This document shows, piece after piece, positions 1 through 11,628 of a stretch of DNA of 64,000 nt (position 1 is its first letter; every line of letters starts with the position of its first letter). The position numbers were made by a program, and so were the translations under genes. Under the pieces are notes generated by a model. That model made no database searches, was not told the origin of the DNA, and saw nothing but the letters and a program-made list of their open reading frames with translations. The DNA is from Hemerocallis citrina. Lineage: Eukaryota; Streptophyta; Magnoliopsida; Asparagales; Asphodelaceae. The DNA lies in NCBI GenBank assembly GCA_017893485.1, contig CM030358.1, forward strand, positions 250,808,728 to 250,872,727, read 5' to 3'.

Positions 1-61
1 ATTATTCTTATTATTATTATTACTACTACAATTTTTTTAAAGTATAAAAAAAGAAGTTCAA

Positions 62-265
62 ACAAACGGGCCAACCTGCGACCCGACCCGACCCGACCCG
101 GGTTGGACCCTAATGGGTTCACGGGTTGTTCGGGTCGAAATTTCCTTAAGACAACCTGGCCCGGCCCAGCCCGGTTAACCAACTGACCCGACCCGGACCC
201 AACCAACTTCGGTTCCAACCCGGGCGGGTTCGACCCGACCCGGCCCGGTCGACCCGGTTGCCAAC
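62..265. repeat. GC-rich CCGAC/CCCGG-type repeat
   Basis: A stretch of about 200 bases is dominated by variants of CCCGACCCGG and its complement, in strong contrast to the AT-rich sequence to its left. It directly follows the point where the Copia-1 reverse transcriptase reading frame is lost, so it marks the insertion or deletion that truncated that element. The right end reads GGTTGCCAACCCTAC. This resembles GC-rich terminal repeats of some non-autonomous plant DNA transposons, but I could not find matching inverted ends or a target duplication. Bases 1-61 are AT-rich with a short TTA repeat and hold nothing else I can recognise. Confidence 0.5.
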
Positions 266-269
266 CCTA

Positions 270-2594
270 CCTGCGATGATGACTGCATAAACAGAGAATG
301 GTCATGTGAACTCTAACGGAAACCAATCTGGGTGATGACATGGTGAAAACACTCAAACCAGGCTCGAGGGGCCTGTTTCAGGCCATATATTACTCGACGT
401 AGACAACAAACATGACGAGGATGAGTGGTAAGGACAGAAGGATGATGCATGTAGACAGCCTCAGATAAGGTACCATGAAGAAAATTTCTTCACGTCCATT
501 TGGTATAACGGCCATTGATGAATGGAGGTAAAAACAAGGAAAGCACAAGCTGTAGTCATCTATGCAGCTGGGGCAAAAGTCTCATCATAATCAATGTCAT
601 GCTCCTGAGTAGAACATCGGGCAACTAGACGAGCCTTGTGCCGCTCAATGGATCCATCAGGTCGATATTTAATCTTGAAGATCCACTTGCAGCTAACAGT
701 CTGGATGCCCACAGGCAGTGGAACAATATCCCAAGTGCCAGTCTGATCAAATGCACAGAACTCCTCTGTAATAACTTTCCGCCACTCGAAAAACTGAATA
801 GCTTCCGGATAGGTTCTGAGCTCACGTGTGGAGTGTATAGCAGTGAGGTATGCATGAAATTATGGTGAGTAGGTGGCAAGAGTGGCAAAGCCAAACTGGT
901 CAAAAAACCAATGACATCAGGTGTGTAACAGGCCAGTGGGATGCCTAAGGTAGAACGTGTAGACTGACGGACCAGTGGTGGATGGGCAGTGTGTGGGGGT
1001 GAGATATGTAGAGTGGGTGAATGCAGTTGTGGGGATGCAGGTGGTGAAGGTGCAGGATGCTGTGGGGATGCAGGTTGGATATCCGTAAGAGGAACAATAT
1101 GTGTAACGTCAGTAGGGATAGAAAATGGGACAACAGAGTGGGATCATATGGAATGTGTGAAGGTATGGCTGGGAAGATAAGCTCAACAACTAGAGAATCG
1201 AGAAAACTAGTATCCTCAGGAGATGTAGTAGGGAGAGTCTTCTACAAAGGAGACATGGCGGGAAATACGAACACGACCTACCATATGATAAAAAAAATGA
1301 TATCCTTTATGTTCTGGACTGAGACCTAGATGAACACACTAGTGGCTCGAGCGGTGAGCTTCGTGCGCTCAGTGGGAGGGAGAAGAATATAACTGGTGTA
1401 CCCAAAAGCACGGAGCATACTGTAGTTCGGTTGTGAGTGACGAAGAGCCTCATAAGGTGATATTTCAGATAGAGCAGACAAGGAAGTGATACACAGACAG
1501 ACGTCATGACCGCTTCAACCTAGAAAGAACGAGGAAGAAAAGAGGAGATTAGATGCGCGCGAGATGTCTCAAGGATGTGAGGATGCTTGCATTTAGCTAC
1601 ACCATTCTGCTCATGCGTGTGAACACATGATTGATGAAAGAGATTGAAGGATCGATCTCATAGCAGCGGAAGTGTACTCATACAGACACCAAACTGAGTG
1701 TGAACTAGGTTCGTAAAGAACTGGTAAATGTTAGTTATCTTAGAGCGTTGGTGCATAAGAAACACCCATGTAAATCTAGTAAAGTCATCGATGAAACTAA
1801 CATAATAGAGATAACCTTTGTGAGAAGGTATAGGAGATGGTCCTCATATTTTAGAGTGAATAAATTGAAAAGGATGGGTGGTTTGAAAAGTGCTTTTGTG
1901 ATTAAAAGGAAGTGCTATGTGTTTGGCCAAATGACAACCCTGACAGTTAGACAAATGAGTAAAAGAAAAAGGACCAAGGGCACCACTACGGGCTGAAGTT
2001 TTGAGTCGAGACTCACTAATATGTCCTAAACGTCTGACCACAGATCAACATCAGAGAACACAACACCAGCAAAAAGATGATGAAATTTATGGGCATGAAG
2101 AAAATCTAGATGATATAGAAAACCCTGTCGACTAACATGCCCAAACTCCTGACCAGTGTCTGAATTAGTGATAGAATAACCTAAAGAATCAAACGTAATG
2201 ACGAGACCACTATCACATAGTGCACTAATGGAAATAAGATTCATGGATAAATGAGGAGCATAAAGAACATAAGACAATGTGTGAGAGAGAGCTAATAGAC
2301 CCTGAGTGTCTAGTGAGAAGTTGTGAGCCATCGATAGTGAGTAGGGATGGAGAGAGAGAGGGAAGTGTAGTGCTGGTGGTGAGCAGTGTATAATTACTAG
2401 TAAGATGATGTGATGCACCTGAATTTATAATCCAGAAAGCATTCATACCGGGAGTAACAGAGAATGTAGGGAAAGAGGGGCTAGCAGTGATAGACAAACC
2501 CAAGAGCTGGAGTTCCAGCTGAGCGAGGTGTTGCTGAAGATTAGCCCAATCAGTAGGAATCGGCAAGACTAGAATAATGGTCATGGCCGTGGAT
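270..2594 (-). pseudogene. Copia-1 pol remnant: protease, integrase, partial RT
   Basis: This is the decayed polyprotein of a Ty1/copia retrotransposon, read right to left. The protease region has WIINSGASHH at about 2406-2437, where the family has an active-site D in place of N. Then come the gag-pre-integrase zinc region (CQGCHLAKHIALPF, about 1920) and the integrase core with HKGYLYYVSFIDDFTRFTWV and EQNGVA. After a Pro-rich linker, the RT begins with RPDGSIERHKARLVAR (about 610-660) and YGLKQAPRAW (about 365-390). Frame is lost several times and in-frame stops are frequent. The sequence ends at 270, before the catalytic YVDD block and RNase H, so the 3' third and the 3' LTR are missing. 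The part upstream of the protease is interrupted by the solo LTR at 2600. Assignment to copia is secure from domain order; the lineage is not. Confidence 0.9.
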
Positions 2595-2599
2595 GTAAG

Positions 2600-5580
2600 T
2601 GTCATGCCCCGCTTCCCACTATACGAAAGTACGGGCACGCAACTGAGGCCCAGCGAATGATACGACATCATCCATAAGCTGTAAAGTTATAAACTTAACA
2701 AGATAATTATAACACATTCACACAAGCAAATATAATGATCACATAAGCTGGAAATATAATAACCATCATCTGAAAAATACATAAACATTAGGTCAGGATG
2801 CCTGGGAATACAAGGTACCAGAATTAAAACGGCACGATAAATGCTATAGCAACTAGATAAAATAGCGATTGAAAGGAAAACAACAGGAAGTAGTAATAAT
2901 ATAGCAACGATCATCTAGAGAGTCTATTTGTCAGGTCCATCAATACCTGTATAACTATTAACTAACAAAAAGTGGGGAAAATGTCTGTTAGAGCAAGCTT
3001 CGAACAGCAAGTAGCAACAAGCAGTAAAATAGTAAGATAACAAGATATAATATGGAAGAAACAAGAAGTTGTATTGCAATTAATGAAACAGTACAATATA
3101 ATATGAAAGGAAGCAAGGAACTAGAACAATATGATCATGTAAGTAGTAACTCTAAACAAGTGTATTCAAGACTTCAAAGTATAATCAATTGGTAACCTAG
3201 GATTGGTTAATCAATAATCATGAAATCAAGAATCATGAATTATGTAATCAAGAAGCACGTAATCAAGAATTAAGAATCATGTAATCAAGAATAAAAAATC
3301 ATGTAATCAAGAATCAAGAATCATGCTGAGTGTCAATCTCGGGTCTATCATTTTTATTAACTTATCTAATGCACGCAATCTTGTTTCCTATGCCACAAGT
3401 TTGGGTGCATGCTAATCATGTGACGTTTAGACTTAGGTAGTGACTTAAATAGGATTATATACTCGGGTCTTCCAGTGATAGTATCAAGACATGTAATCAA
3501 GAATCATGTAATCAAGAATTGTGTAATAAGAATCAAGAATCATTATTTTGGGAAACACGCCTCCCCCCCGAGTATACTCTTCTATATTTTCCACTACTAA
3601 GCCGTACCCTTATAACCCTGGCTTGTTATACTTTTACAATAATTAATCATGTACATACAGTCGGTACAACTAGTAGAACGGTAGTATCAATACAATATCT
3701 AGAAGATATCAAAGGCTATACAATGCATGATATGTATATAGTTCAATTCATTAAAAATAGAAAATAATGGGTTTATATGCAAAAATGTAGAGATGAATTT
3801 CTAGACAGCAGCACCTATCTTCGTTCAAATTCACTTTACCATTGATACATTAAAGCAAATCTGATTCCGTCAGAGATTCTAGAAAGTAGATTACCTTTCG
3901 GTTCCAATGAATAATCACACGATACATTCTAGGGGCAGTAGTTATGCATAAAAATTCATTATTTACTGGTTTCGATGTTTTGTGCACAGTTCTGTTCTGG
4001 AAATCCAGGAGTCACAATACTAAAATACTAATAACTTACAGTCTATAAATCGGATTGAGAAACCGTAAGATGTTCTGGATTCTAAACTCGATAGGTACGA
4101 TTTTTATGCATAAGGTTTTTGGTTCCAATATCCGGAACATGGTCTAATTCTCAGTACAAGAGACATGACAGTAGGTTTCGTGCACAGTTTTGGTTTGGAA
4201 TTTACAATATGACAGTACTAAAATCGCGATATCTCATAATCTATGAATTGGATTGTGAAATAATAAAATGTTCTGGATTCTAGACTCAATAGGGCTATGA
4301 TTTTAATGTATAAAGTTCTTGGATCCAGTATCGGAAATATGGTCTAATTTCAGTACAAGAGACACGACAATAGGTTTTGTGCACAGTTTCGGTTCTGAAA
4401 TTTACAACATGACATCATGATATCTCAAAATCTATTTTGAAATCGTAAAATATTCTGGATTCCACACTAGATGGACTACAATTTTTGTGTATAAAGTTCA
4501 CAATTTTAATGAAGGAAACTAATTCAAATTCTTAGTGCAAGGTTAAGAAATTTAGAGATAGCAAAGTTGAATATTCGATAATACGATAAATTAATAGTTT
4601 TTTACTGGAATCAGTAACACGGAATGATAAGGAGACTATGAATTAATAATATGGTACGATAAAGAAACTATTAGTCCGACTCGCCGATGAATCAATAATA
4701 ACATTCCTTGATATCGATAATCAATTCAAAGAACTACTTGCAAGAGTTCAAGAAAACGCTTGCTTTATACGTGATGATTATAACGATCGTGGTGAGAACC
4801 ATGAGAAGAAGTAGCGACGGTGGCTACAGAGCACGACAACGAGAAACATGACGATAATAGCAAGAACGACCACACTAGTGAGCAAGGCGATGATCACAAC
4901 AACAAGCAAGAGCAACGACAATGATCTTTGGCGATGAGCGACGGTGTGCGGGTTGTGGTGAAGGGCGGAGGCTGGGATGAGGAGCTCGAAGCTGTGGAAG
5001 ATGAGGTGGGGTTGGTGTCGGGTTTGGTTGGAGAAGAAAAAGAAAGAAGGAGGCAAAAGAACGTAATGAAGGAATGTAGAGAGTGTGTATAAATGAGCAT
5101 TTATATTTATATATAAATAATATGTATGTAGTTGGATGAAGGTGGTTGCATGTGTGTGTGTGTGTGTATATATATATATAATATAGAGTGTAGGTTAAGG
5201 TATAAGGAGGAAGAAAATAAAGTGTAGGAGAGGAGAGTTGACGGTAACCAAGAAAATAGAAGAAGCAGGGGGTCGTAAGTGGAGGAGGTAATTAGTGTCG
5301 TAAAAATAAGTTAGGGGGTTGAGCAGTTGGCTGTTGGTTTAGATAATTAGATTAGGATTAGGAATGAGATTAGGGTTAGGAGTAGGATTAATCAGGGTTT
5401 CAATTTAAACTCCAATGAAAAAGTTCACAAAAATTTAGAATGGATCGAAAAAATATTTGAGTTCTAATAAGAATGAAATAATGCCCGATAATGAGTCCAA
5501 AGAGAAGAAAAAAATAAAAAGTGAGTGATAATATAAAAATTTTACGTATAAAATACATACAAATGGAATAGGGAGTTACA
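2600..5580 (-). mobile_element. Solo LTR, gypsy chromovirus (minus-strand family), with TSD
   Basis: A 2981-bp sequence begins TGTCATGCCCC and ends GGGAGTTACA on the plus strand. It is flanked by a perfect 5-bp duplication GTAAG (2595-2599 and 5581-5585). The TGTCA(T/C)GCCCC end, the nearby GCGAATGAT...CATCCATAAGCTG block and the 'CCACTACTA...CCCTGGCTTG' block are shared with 23935-27312 and 56738-60072. The last of these is the 3' LTR of a chromodomain gypsy, which identifies the family and the minus orientation. There is no internal region, so this is a solo LTR left by LTR-LTR recombination inside Copia-1. It contains a private repeat of AATCAAGAATCATGTA-like units at about 3180-3330. Small ORFs inside it are not supported as genes. 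Confidence 0.9.
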
Positions 5581-5585
5581 GTAAG

Positions 5586-5694
5586 GGAAGAAGTGCTGCG
5601 AGGAATGAGACTGATGTCGCGGTGGCAGAAAACGTAGTGAGGTCGAAATAACTGCTGGTGTTGGGATCGGGATAGGGAGCTGGATGGTGCTATC
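5586..5694 (-). pseudogene. Copia-1 gag C-terminal fragment between insertions
   Basis: This 109-bp island lies between the solo LTR ending at 5580 and the gypsy LTR starting at 5695. On the minus strand it should be the gag segment just upstream of the protease region at 2594. The GTAAG duplication shows that 2594 and 5586 were once adjacent. One frame has short Cys/His-containing text compatible with a decayed zinc knuckle, but I cannot demonstrate a full CCHC motif. Its assignment therefore rests on position. Confidence 0.55.
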
Positions 5695-6488
5695 TGTAGA
5701 ACCCCGTATTTTTAAATATTAATTTAAAGATTTGAAAATGAATTAAAATGATTTTCTGAAAATTTAATAAATATTTTCTAAAGATCTATCTTTTCTTTAC
5801 ACGTGCGAAACACGTGCAAATAATTTTGGTATAAATATATAATTTTATATTTTTAATAAGTTCTCATACTTATTATGGAGTATATTCTAAAATTTGGGAT
5901 TTTTCTGAGTAGAGAAACTATTTTTATAAATACCTCGAAAGGGAGGGGCTTTTATGTAAAAAGTCGTTTGGATCTTGAATAAATTATGAAAATTCATTTT
6001 TACTGACAATTTGGTTCTCCATGGTTATCATTTGAATTTAAATATATTTAGACTTTATTTAAAGTCGATTTGGTGAAGATTTAAACAAAAAGGGTGTTGT
6101 TGCAAATATAGAATTTATGTTGGATCTTTGTGCAAATGTTTTTCTGGAAGGTAAAAGTCAAATATTTTTATTGGAAAATATAATATGTATTACTATATAT
6201 TATTTTGGATTTTTCTGAATTTTTATGAATATTTTATGATGTATTTGCAAATATTACAAGAGGGAGGGCTTTTTGTGCAAAATCGCCACCCTGAGTGTAA
6301 ATCCGGAATTTTCTTATCTCTGGGCTGTGCTGGGTTGTTGGAAAACTTAGTGGTAAAAGGATTTTGTTTAGTTTTGATTTATTTAACTTATTTTAACTAA
6401 GGAAGGTTATATATGTGAAGTAATAAATTGAAAAAGGACTATTTTGCAAAAGTACTTCAAAACCCTAATTCCTATCAATCCCGGCCTG

Positions 6489-6496
6489 TATAAAAG
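6489..6496 (+). promoter_or_regulatory. LTR TATA box
   Basis: TATAAAAG is followed within 15 bases by GTGCAGCCGTC, a block also found downstream of the TATA-like sequence in the related LTR at 12248. It is the best candidate core promoter of this LTR. A consensus splice donor lies about 130 bases downstream. Confidence 0.6.
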
Positions 6497-6621
6497 AGGA
6501 TGTGCAGCCGTCATTCACTGCACAACTCAAGATTTATTATATTATTATTTTCTTGGTGATCAAGAGGAGGATTTTTGGATCTCGCTAGAGGAGAGGCTTT
6601 TTTGTTGGATCTCTTCGTTCC

Positions 6622-6632
6622 TAAGGTGAGTG
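6622..6632 (+). promoter_or_regulatory. Predicted splice donor in LTR leader
   Basis: CTAAG|GTGAGTG matches the plant donor consensus, with the intron starting at 6626. The same donor recurs after the TATA of the sister LTRs (AAG|GTGAGT at 12403 and AAG|GTGGGT at 16185). The genomic RNA leader of this family was therefore probably spliced. The acceptor is not established; a candidate is the TTTTGTAG sequence just upstream of the gag ATG at 10744. Confidence 0.5.
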
Positions 6633-7879
6633 ACATTGTTTTTGTTTTGTTTTGATTTTTGTGATGCGATATGAACCATGTATTGCAGTATGATTTATGT
6701 GAATAATTGTTATATTGTTGTTTGACATGAATGTTATTCGGTATTTTGCATGAGAACGATGCAAAGGATTGTTGTTTGTACCATGTTTGTGAAATCTATG
6801 AATGATTAGTAGATCCCTGTTTATAAAATTGTATTGCTAAAGGCATGTTAAGATTTGAGCATGGTTATGATCGAATATGAGCATCTGGATCTTATATTTG
6901 TAAATCAGATTTTGATTAAGAGTTGTGAAAGAAATTTAGAATTGAGGAACCCTAATAGGAGAATTAGAATTTAGATTATGAGAACTTGAGTTTTGACATG
7001 CTTGATATTTTGAGTAATGTATCCATAATGAGGAATTGTTGAGCTTTGTCATTTTTCCTGAATACGAACTATTTTCATGAACAATGAATCTTTAGAAAAC
7101 TTCAGCTTTGATTTTTGTATCCAGACCTAAATTATGAAAATCGTAGGCCGACAGTCGACTGGTCTACGATTAAGTCGACTGGTACGACCCTACTGTTGTA
7201 TCTTCAATTCTTTTGAAATCCCCTCTGGACAGTTGACTAGACTCTTATGCAGTCGACTGGTGTCCTGAGATCTTTATTTTGTAAAATTATTTTAGTCCTT
7301 TCTGGACAGTCGACCATGACCTCTTTAAGTCGACTTATATACTTAGAATATCTTCTTGAGAACTATTGGAATTGTCTCAGGTAAGTCGACTGATGGCTTT
7401 CAAGTCGACTGTTATGACTTAGTTTATTTTTGTAAAATTTTGGATATTTGTCCTCTGGACGGTCGACTTACTACAGTATAAGTCGACTGGTACTGATGAG
7501 TTTTTGTAACTTGAGTGTTCCTTTGAATGATTGGTTCTCAGATAATTCAGTCTATACTAGATATTCAGTTAAGCATTTGATTCTAAGATATTCAGTTAAG
7601 TATTTGATTTAAGATATTCAGTTGAGCTACTTTGTTTAGTGGAACTTTGGTTTAGACATTTGAGTTGAGTCTCTAGAGGTGAGTGACCCTAGTATACCGG
7701 TGTTGAGTTATTTTGTTGTGGCCCATGAGGCATTTCAGTTAGTCAGTTTTGAATTTAGGCCGGTAGGGTACACCAACTCTAGGAGATTCGTTAAGTAATT
7801 AAATAACCCAAAAACGATAAGGACAGGCACTAGTGGTGATATAATGAACGGGAACATGGGTTATGCACCTCAGTATGGC

Positions 7880-8250
7880 TTTCGGTGTGGGATTTAATCT
7901 CCGGAATTATCCAAGTAAATTACTTGCGGTGTGGGATTTATCTCCGGAATTATCCAGGTAAAATACCTGCGGTGTGGGATATATCTCCGGAATTATCCAA
8001 GTAAATTACTTGCGGTGTGGGATTGATCTCCGGAATTATCGGATTCGAGGCGACGCACATGGGGTATTCATGTGATGAGGGTCATTGTTTCGGTGTGGGA
8101 TTTAATCTCCGGAATTATCCAAGTGAATGACTTGAGGTGTGGGATTTATCTCCGGAATTATCTAGGTAAAATACCTGCGGTGTGGGATATATCTCCGGAA
8201 TTATCCAAGTAAATTACTTGCGGTGTGAGATTGATCTCCGGAATTATCGG
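7880..8250 (+). repeat. LTR minisatellite, 43-bp unit, two blocks of four
   Basis: Units of about 43 bp start CGGTGTGGGAT and contain ATCTCCGGAATTATCC. There are four in 7880-8056 and four in 8090-8250, so the block of four is itself duplicated. Most units carry a short palindrome, alternately AAGTAAATTACTT and AGGTAAAATACCT. It lies about 740 bp from the LTR 3' end, the place where every large LTR in this window carries its own private repeat. Confidence 0.9.
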
Positions 8251-8992
8251 GGCAAGGGCTAGTACTCACAGTTTATCTTTATCTCGTAGTAGTCATCGTG
8301 TTAGGATTAGTTGCATAGCGGGGATTGAACCCTATAATGTGGAGACGTTAAGGGCTTGCACCGAACCTATGTAGAATGGGATGCATAGATTTCGACAAGT
8401 ATGCATTAGAGAGTCCGCATATAGAATTTGTGTTGTCTTGACTTGGCGTTATGCATGTGTTTTCCAGTTTTTCTACACTTGACACTTAGACTAGATGCAC
8501 TTGTTGTTTTCATTCTATGATGTTTCCATGCTTTACATCTTTGTTATTCCTCATTCATTTATCATTGTGGTTAATACATGTTGTTGATGACTTTATGTTT
8601 TACGATTAAATTATGTTGTTTGTTTTTATGTCACTCACACCATTTATGGCTGACCCCGTTAGTTTTGGGAGTTAGGGATCATCTTTAGCCTCATGTGTTA
8701 CAGGTCGTTGCTTAGAATCTGGAGGCTTGGATGCTTGAGTTAGTTTTGAGATAAACTGATGTAATAGAACTTTGTGTAAATTTGTGTAAAAAAAAAGAAG
8801 TATTGTGAAAAGAAAGATGTAATTCAAGGTGTTTGTAATTCCGCTGTGTTTGAAAAAGATTGTTGCAATAAAAGTTTGGAATAAAATTATTTGTGTTTTG
8901 AGCTATGTGTACTATTACATTGAAGTTGATGCTGGAATTGTGCCACGTATTTTCTAAGTTATTATATTAGAAATTCGGGGCGCTACAGAGAT

Positions 8993-9010
8993 TGGTATCA
9001 GAGCTAGGTT
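8993..9010 (+). promoter_or_regulatory. tRNA-iMet primer binding site
   Basis: TGGTATCAGAGC starts five bases after the LTR end (TACA at 8987). This is the complement of the 3' end of plant initiator methionine tRNA, the usual primer for minus-strand synthesis in gypsy and copia elements. It fixes the LTR end and the plus-strand orientation. Confidence 0.9.
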
Positions 9011-10743
9011 CAATAGTAATAATAGACATAGTATGAAAACCAACCTAGGTGTGGACACTAGAGCGTGAGTACCTAGGTGTGGACATTAGAAGTGTGAATA
9101 CACAAGTGGACATTAAATACAACCTAGGTGGACATTAGAAGTGTGAGTACCCTGGTGGACATCTGATGTGTGTGATTTGATTGTTTGGTCATGAAGACCT
9201 GTAATGAGATTTAGGCTGTTTGTATGCTCAGATTTGAAAGAAATCTCTTTATCACAAGGGTATTGATTATTTTTACATAAAGCAAATATTTTCTCACTAG
9301 CTATTTTTGACATCTTTGTTCGCTTTGTGTATTCGATATTTATTCATGTAAGGTGTTACCCTTTCAACTTATATAATTTCTATTTTACTTATTCATGATC
9401 TACTATATGTTTTGCTATCTTACCCACTGCATATAATTTCTGGATTATATGATTTTCGCCAAAGTAATTTTCATTTATTTATTTATTCCTAGTTATAAAA
9501 TTTAATTATCTTCCGTTAGATTCTTTTAATTATTTGCTCTCTTGTATATTTTGTGCACCTCAATTTTGTGCTCACTCTTGTATCCTATCACTCTTACTGT
9601 TTTATATTTGTTTGCTTACTAAATAACTTTTGTGAAATTAACTTATTTTACTTTTATTCGGTTTCTTTTATTGTCAGCAACTGAATTTATTTTTAATTTC
9701 TATATCTCCAACCGAGTTTATATTATTTCTATTCATTAGTGCAAACATTAAACTTTTACTAATCGTCTTGTTTTCTTTTAAAACTGTTTCTTTGACTTTA
9801 CTATTGGTTTTTACTTCTTATTCTTGTGTCCAAGTTATTATTTGGCAACTTTTGCTGTAATTCAATAGTGCATCCTTTAGCATATCACAAGCTCATTTTA
9901 TTTTGCGACTCTTACCCATTTCTTTCTTGACGTCTTATTTATCTTACTTTCATGTGCATTTTTGTTACTCGTATACTTTGATATTACTTTTACATATTAC
10001 ATTAAAGTTTTGAATTACTACGCGTTAAGTTATTGTTGCTACTTTTATTTCCTTTCATTATTGTTTTGCTATACTATAAATTTTGTTTTGCATATTTACT
10101 TCCATTTTATTATATGTACTTGGATTTTTCAATACTATATTTTCCATTATTTTGTATTGTCTTATTTATTTTGGAGCATTTAAACTTGACTGCAATATTT
10201 TACTCATATAAATATGATATGTTTCTGCACATTTAAATCTTTATTATTAACTATGTTTTTGCACCTTATATTCGATACCCTTATTATTACTTATAGTTGA
10301 CCGCTTTTGTTATAATTTCTTTCCACTATTTAAAAGCTACTTATTAAATTTGTTGCTTCATACTTTTCGAATGTACTATGTGCACCCACTACTTATATTT
10401 TACTTAAATTTTATTATCATTACATTCTTGATTTCTACATGTACTTCCTACAAATTTCTATATATGTACCACATATTTCGACATACTTACTATGCATATC
10501 ATTTTACATTTGTACAATTCCTACATTATTGTATATTTTATGATATATTTATTATGTAAATTTGCTATACTACATATGTATTTTCTCATTCACATTTGTA
10601 TTTGTGCTTAGGCATATATTTCATTCCGTTTGAAACATAATGTTATGGTTTGGGGTATGGTTGAGGTTTTGTCATAGGGTATTGATGTGAATGTGAATTG
10701 TGTGGTGATGCTCTACCTTTACCCTCGTTTTGTAGTGATCAGT
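9011..10743 (+). other. Long AT-rich untranslated leader
   Basis: About 1.7 kb of T-rich sequence lies between the primer site and the gag ATG. Only short AT-driven ORFs appear here and none resembles a known protein. Near its start are three or four short repeats of ACCTAGGTGTGGACA(T/C)TAGA (9050-9150). A spliced leader would remove most of this stretch. Confidence 0.6.
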
Positions 10744-11217
10744 ATGGTTGCATCCAGACCCAGGAACGGGGACAACAATGGCAATGGATCTGGTAGTTCT
10801 CGAGGAACTGGAATTGATCTTGAGGCTGAGTTCGCCAAGGTGTATCAGACTCTTGATGCGCTGATGGCAGTTAATTTGGCACAGATTCGGAACCAGAATC
10901 GAAATCATAAGATTGGACCAGTGTTTATTAATGCCGATCCCATCAAGCAGGACGAGTCTCTCAAGAGGAGGAGGCCAGCATCAGATCAGGAAGGGAAGGA
11001 ATCCCCAGCGAAGCAAATCAAGTTCAGGAATCCAGTGCAGGAGGCACCTGCAACTCAGAAAGTGACTTGTTATTTCTGCAAGGAGGCAGGTCATTACCAG
11101 TCAACGTGTCCGAAGTTGGCGAAGCAAACCTGTTTCAATTGTGGAGAGACAGGACATCATCGAGCAACATGCACCGAACCTGGGAAGGCGTGCTATCGTT
11201 GTGGTCGTGAAGGGATA
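10744..11217 (+). pseudogene. gag: Gypsy Gag fragment with zinc knuckles, core deleted
   Basis: From the ATG at 10744 the frame encodes a Gly/Asn-rich N-terminus and then a helix-like segment (AKVYQTLDALMAVNLAQ). It passes directly into a basic KRRRPASDQ region and CCHC zinc knuckles. CYFCKEAGHYQSTC and CFNCGETGHHRATC are complete CX2CX4HX4C knuckles. A third, CYRCGREG, is cut before its His and last Cys. The Retrotrans_gag capsid domain of some 100-200 residues, expected between the N-terminus and the knuckles, is absent, which indicates an internal deletion. The same frame runs upstream to 10687 without a stop, but the ATG at 10744 follows an acceptor-like TTTTGTAG and is the likelier start. 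Gag packages genomic RNA into virus-like particles in the cytoplasm; this copy cannot form a capsid. Confidence 0.85.
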
Positions 11218-11628
11218 ATGCTGGGAGGAGGAGGTAGGATACCAGAATCAGGATGATGGCGGCACTGCATGTGTCTGAATTGGTGAGACTGATGTTCCAT
11301 TGGAGAATAAAGAGTACCTGCAAAAAAAATTGATTTTTTATTTATTTTTTTGATTTTTTTGAAGACTGGCGGCTACGGTGATGGCGATGACTATGACAGC
11401 AAGAAATAGCAAGCAGATATCGGGTTTGGGTAGTGGAATTGGATATTGGATTTGGATGGTGATTTGGATATAGAGTTTGGATATTGGGGTTGGATATTTG
11501 GTGATTTGGATACTTTTTTTGTGGAATTCGGGTATAGGGTAAACGGGTATTAGGGTTTGGGTAGAAGAAACAGGATTTCAGGTATTTGTTTTAGGATTCG
11601 GGTATTGGGTTTCGAGCCGGGTTTCGTT
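11217..11628 (-). pseudogene. Copia-1 gag start and leader 3' part
   Basis: Between the gypsy fragment and the next LTR, the minus strand shows a T-rich tract ending in TTTTTTTTGCAG (about 11318-11330). This resembles a splice acceptor. An ATG follows at 11300 with an open frame that has MEHQSHQF and a run of prolines before the gypsy junction. I infer the beginning of Copia-1 gag. The rest (11340-11628) reads on the minus strand as CCAAACCC/ATATCC-rich leader like that at 14993-15319 and 18515-18628. A short hydrophobic stretch just before the acceptor may be a chance leader ORF. Confidence 0.5.

Larger units (their letters stand above)
5695..8987 (+). repeat. 5' LTR of truncated gypsy element
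   Basis: A 3293-bp LTR runs from TGTAGAACCCC to GGGGCGCTACA. It is followed after four bases by the primer site. It shares long blocks with 11629-14992, including the region around 6260-6330 (TTTTGTGCAAAAT, TCTGGGCTG), the TATA and GTGCAGCCGTC block, and the end ...GAAATTCGGGG. Internal features are a TATA box (6489), a splice donor (6626) and a two-block minisatellite (7880-8250). Copies of an AGTCGACTGGT-like motif recur at 7150-7490. Confidence 0.85.
5695..11216 (+). mobile_element. Truncated gypsy element: 5' LTR, primer site, leader, gag
   Basis: This is a plus-strand Ty3/gypsy element with a 3.3-kb 5' LTR (5695-8987), an initiator-Met tRNA primer site at 8993, a long AT-rich leader and a partial gag ending in zinc knuckles (10744 to about 11216). 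Sequence past the third knuckle no longer looks like gypsy and fits Copia-1 gag on the opposite strand, so the whole pol and the 3' LTR are missing. The LTR at 11629-14992 is related but too diverged, and has its own near-perfect target duplication. I therefore read it as a separate solo LTR and not as this element's 3' LTR. An alternative is an old non-autonomous element whose two LTRs have diverged. Confidence 0.75.

Noticed and set aside
4778..5100. Minus-strand Ser-rich ORFs at 4778-5100 as a signal-peptide gene
   Set aside because: They fall in the leader region of the solo LTR at 2600-5580, in two overlapping frames with simple composition.
7880..8250. CRISPR-like array
   Set aside because: The units are tandem with no unique spacers, lie inside a plant LTR, and have no associated genes.
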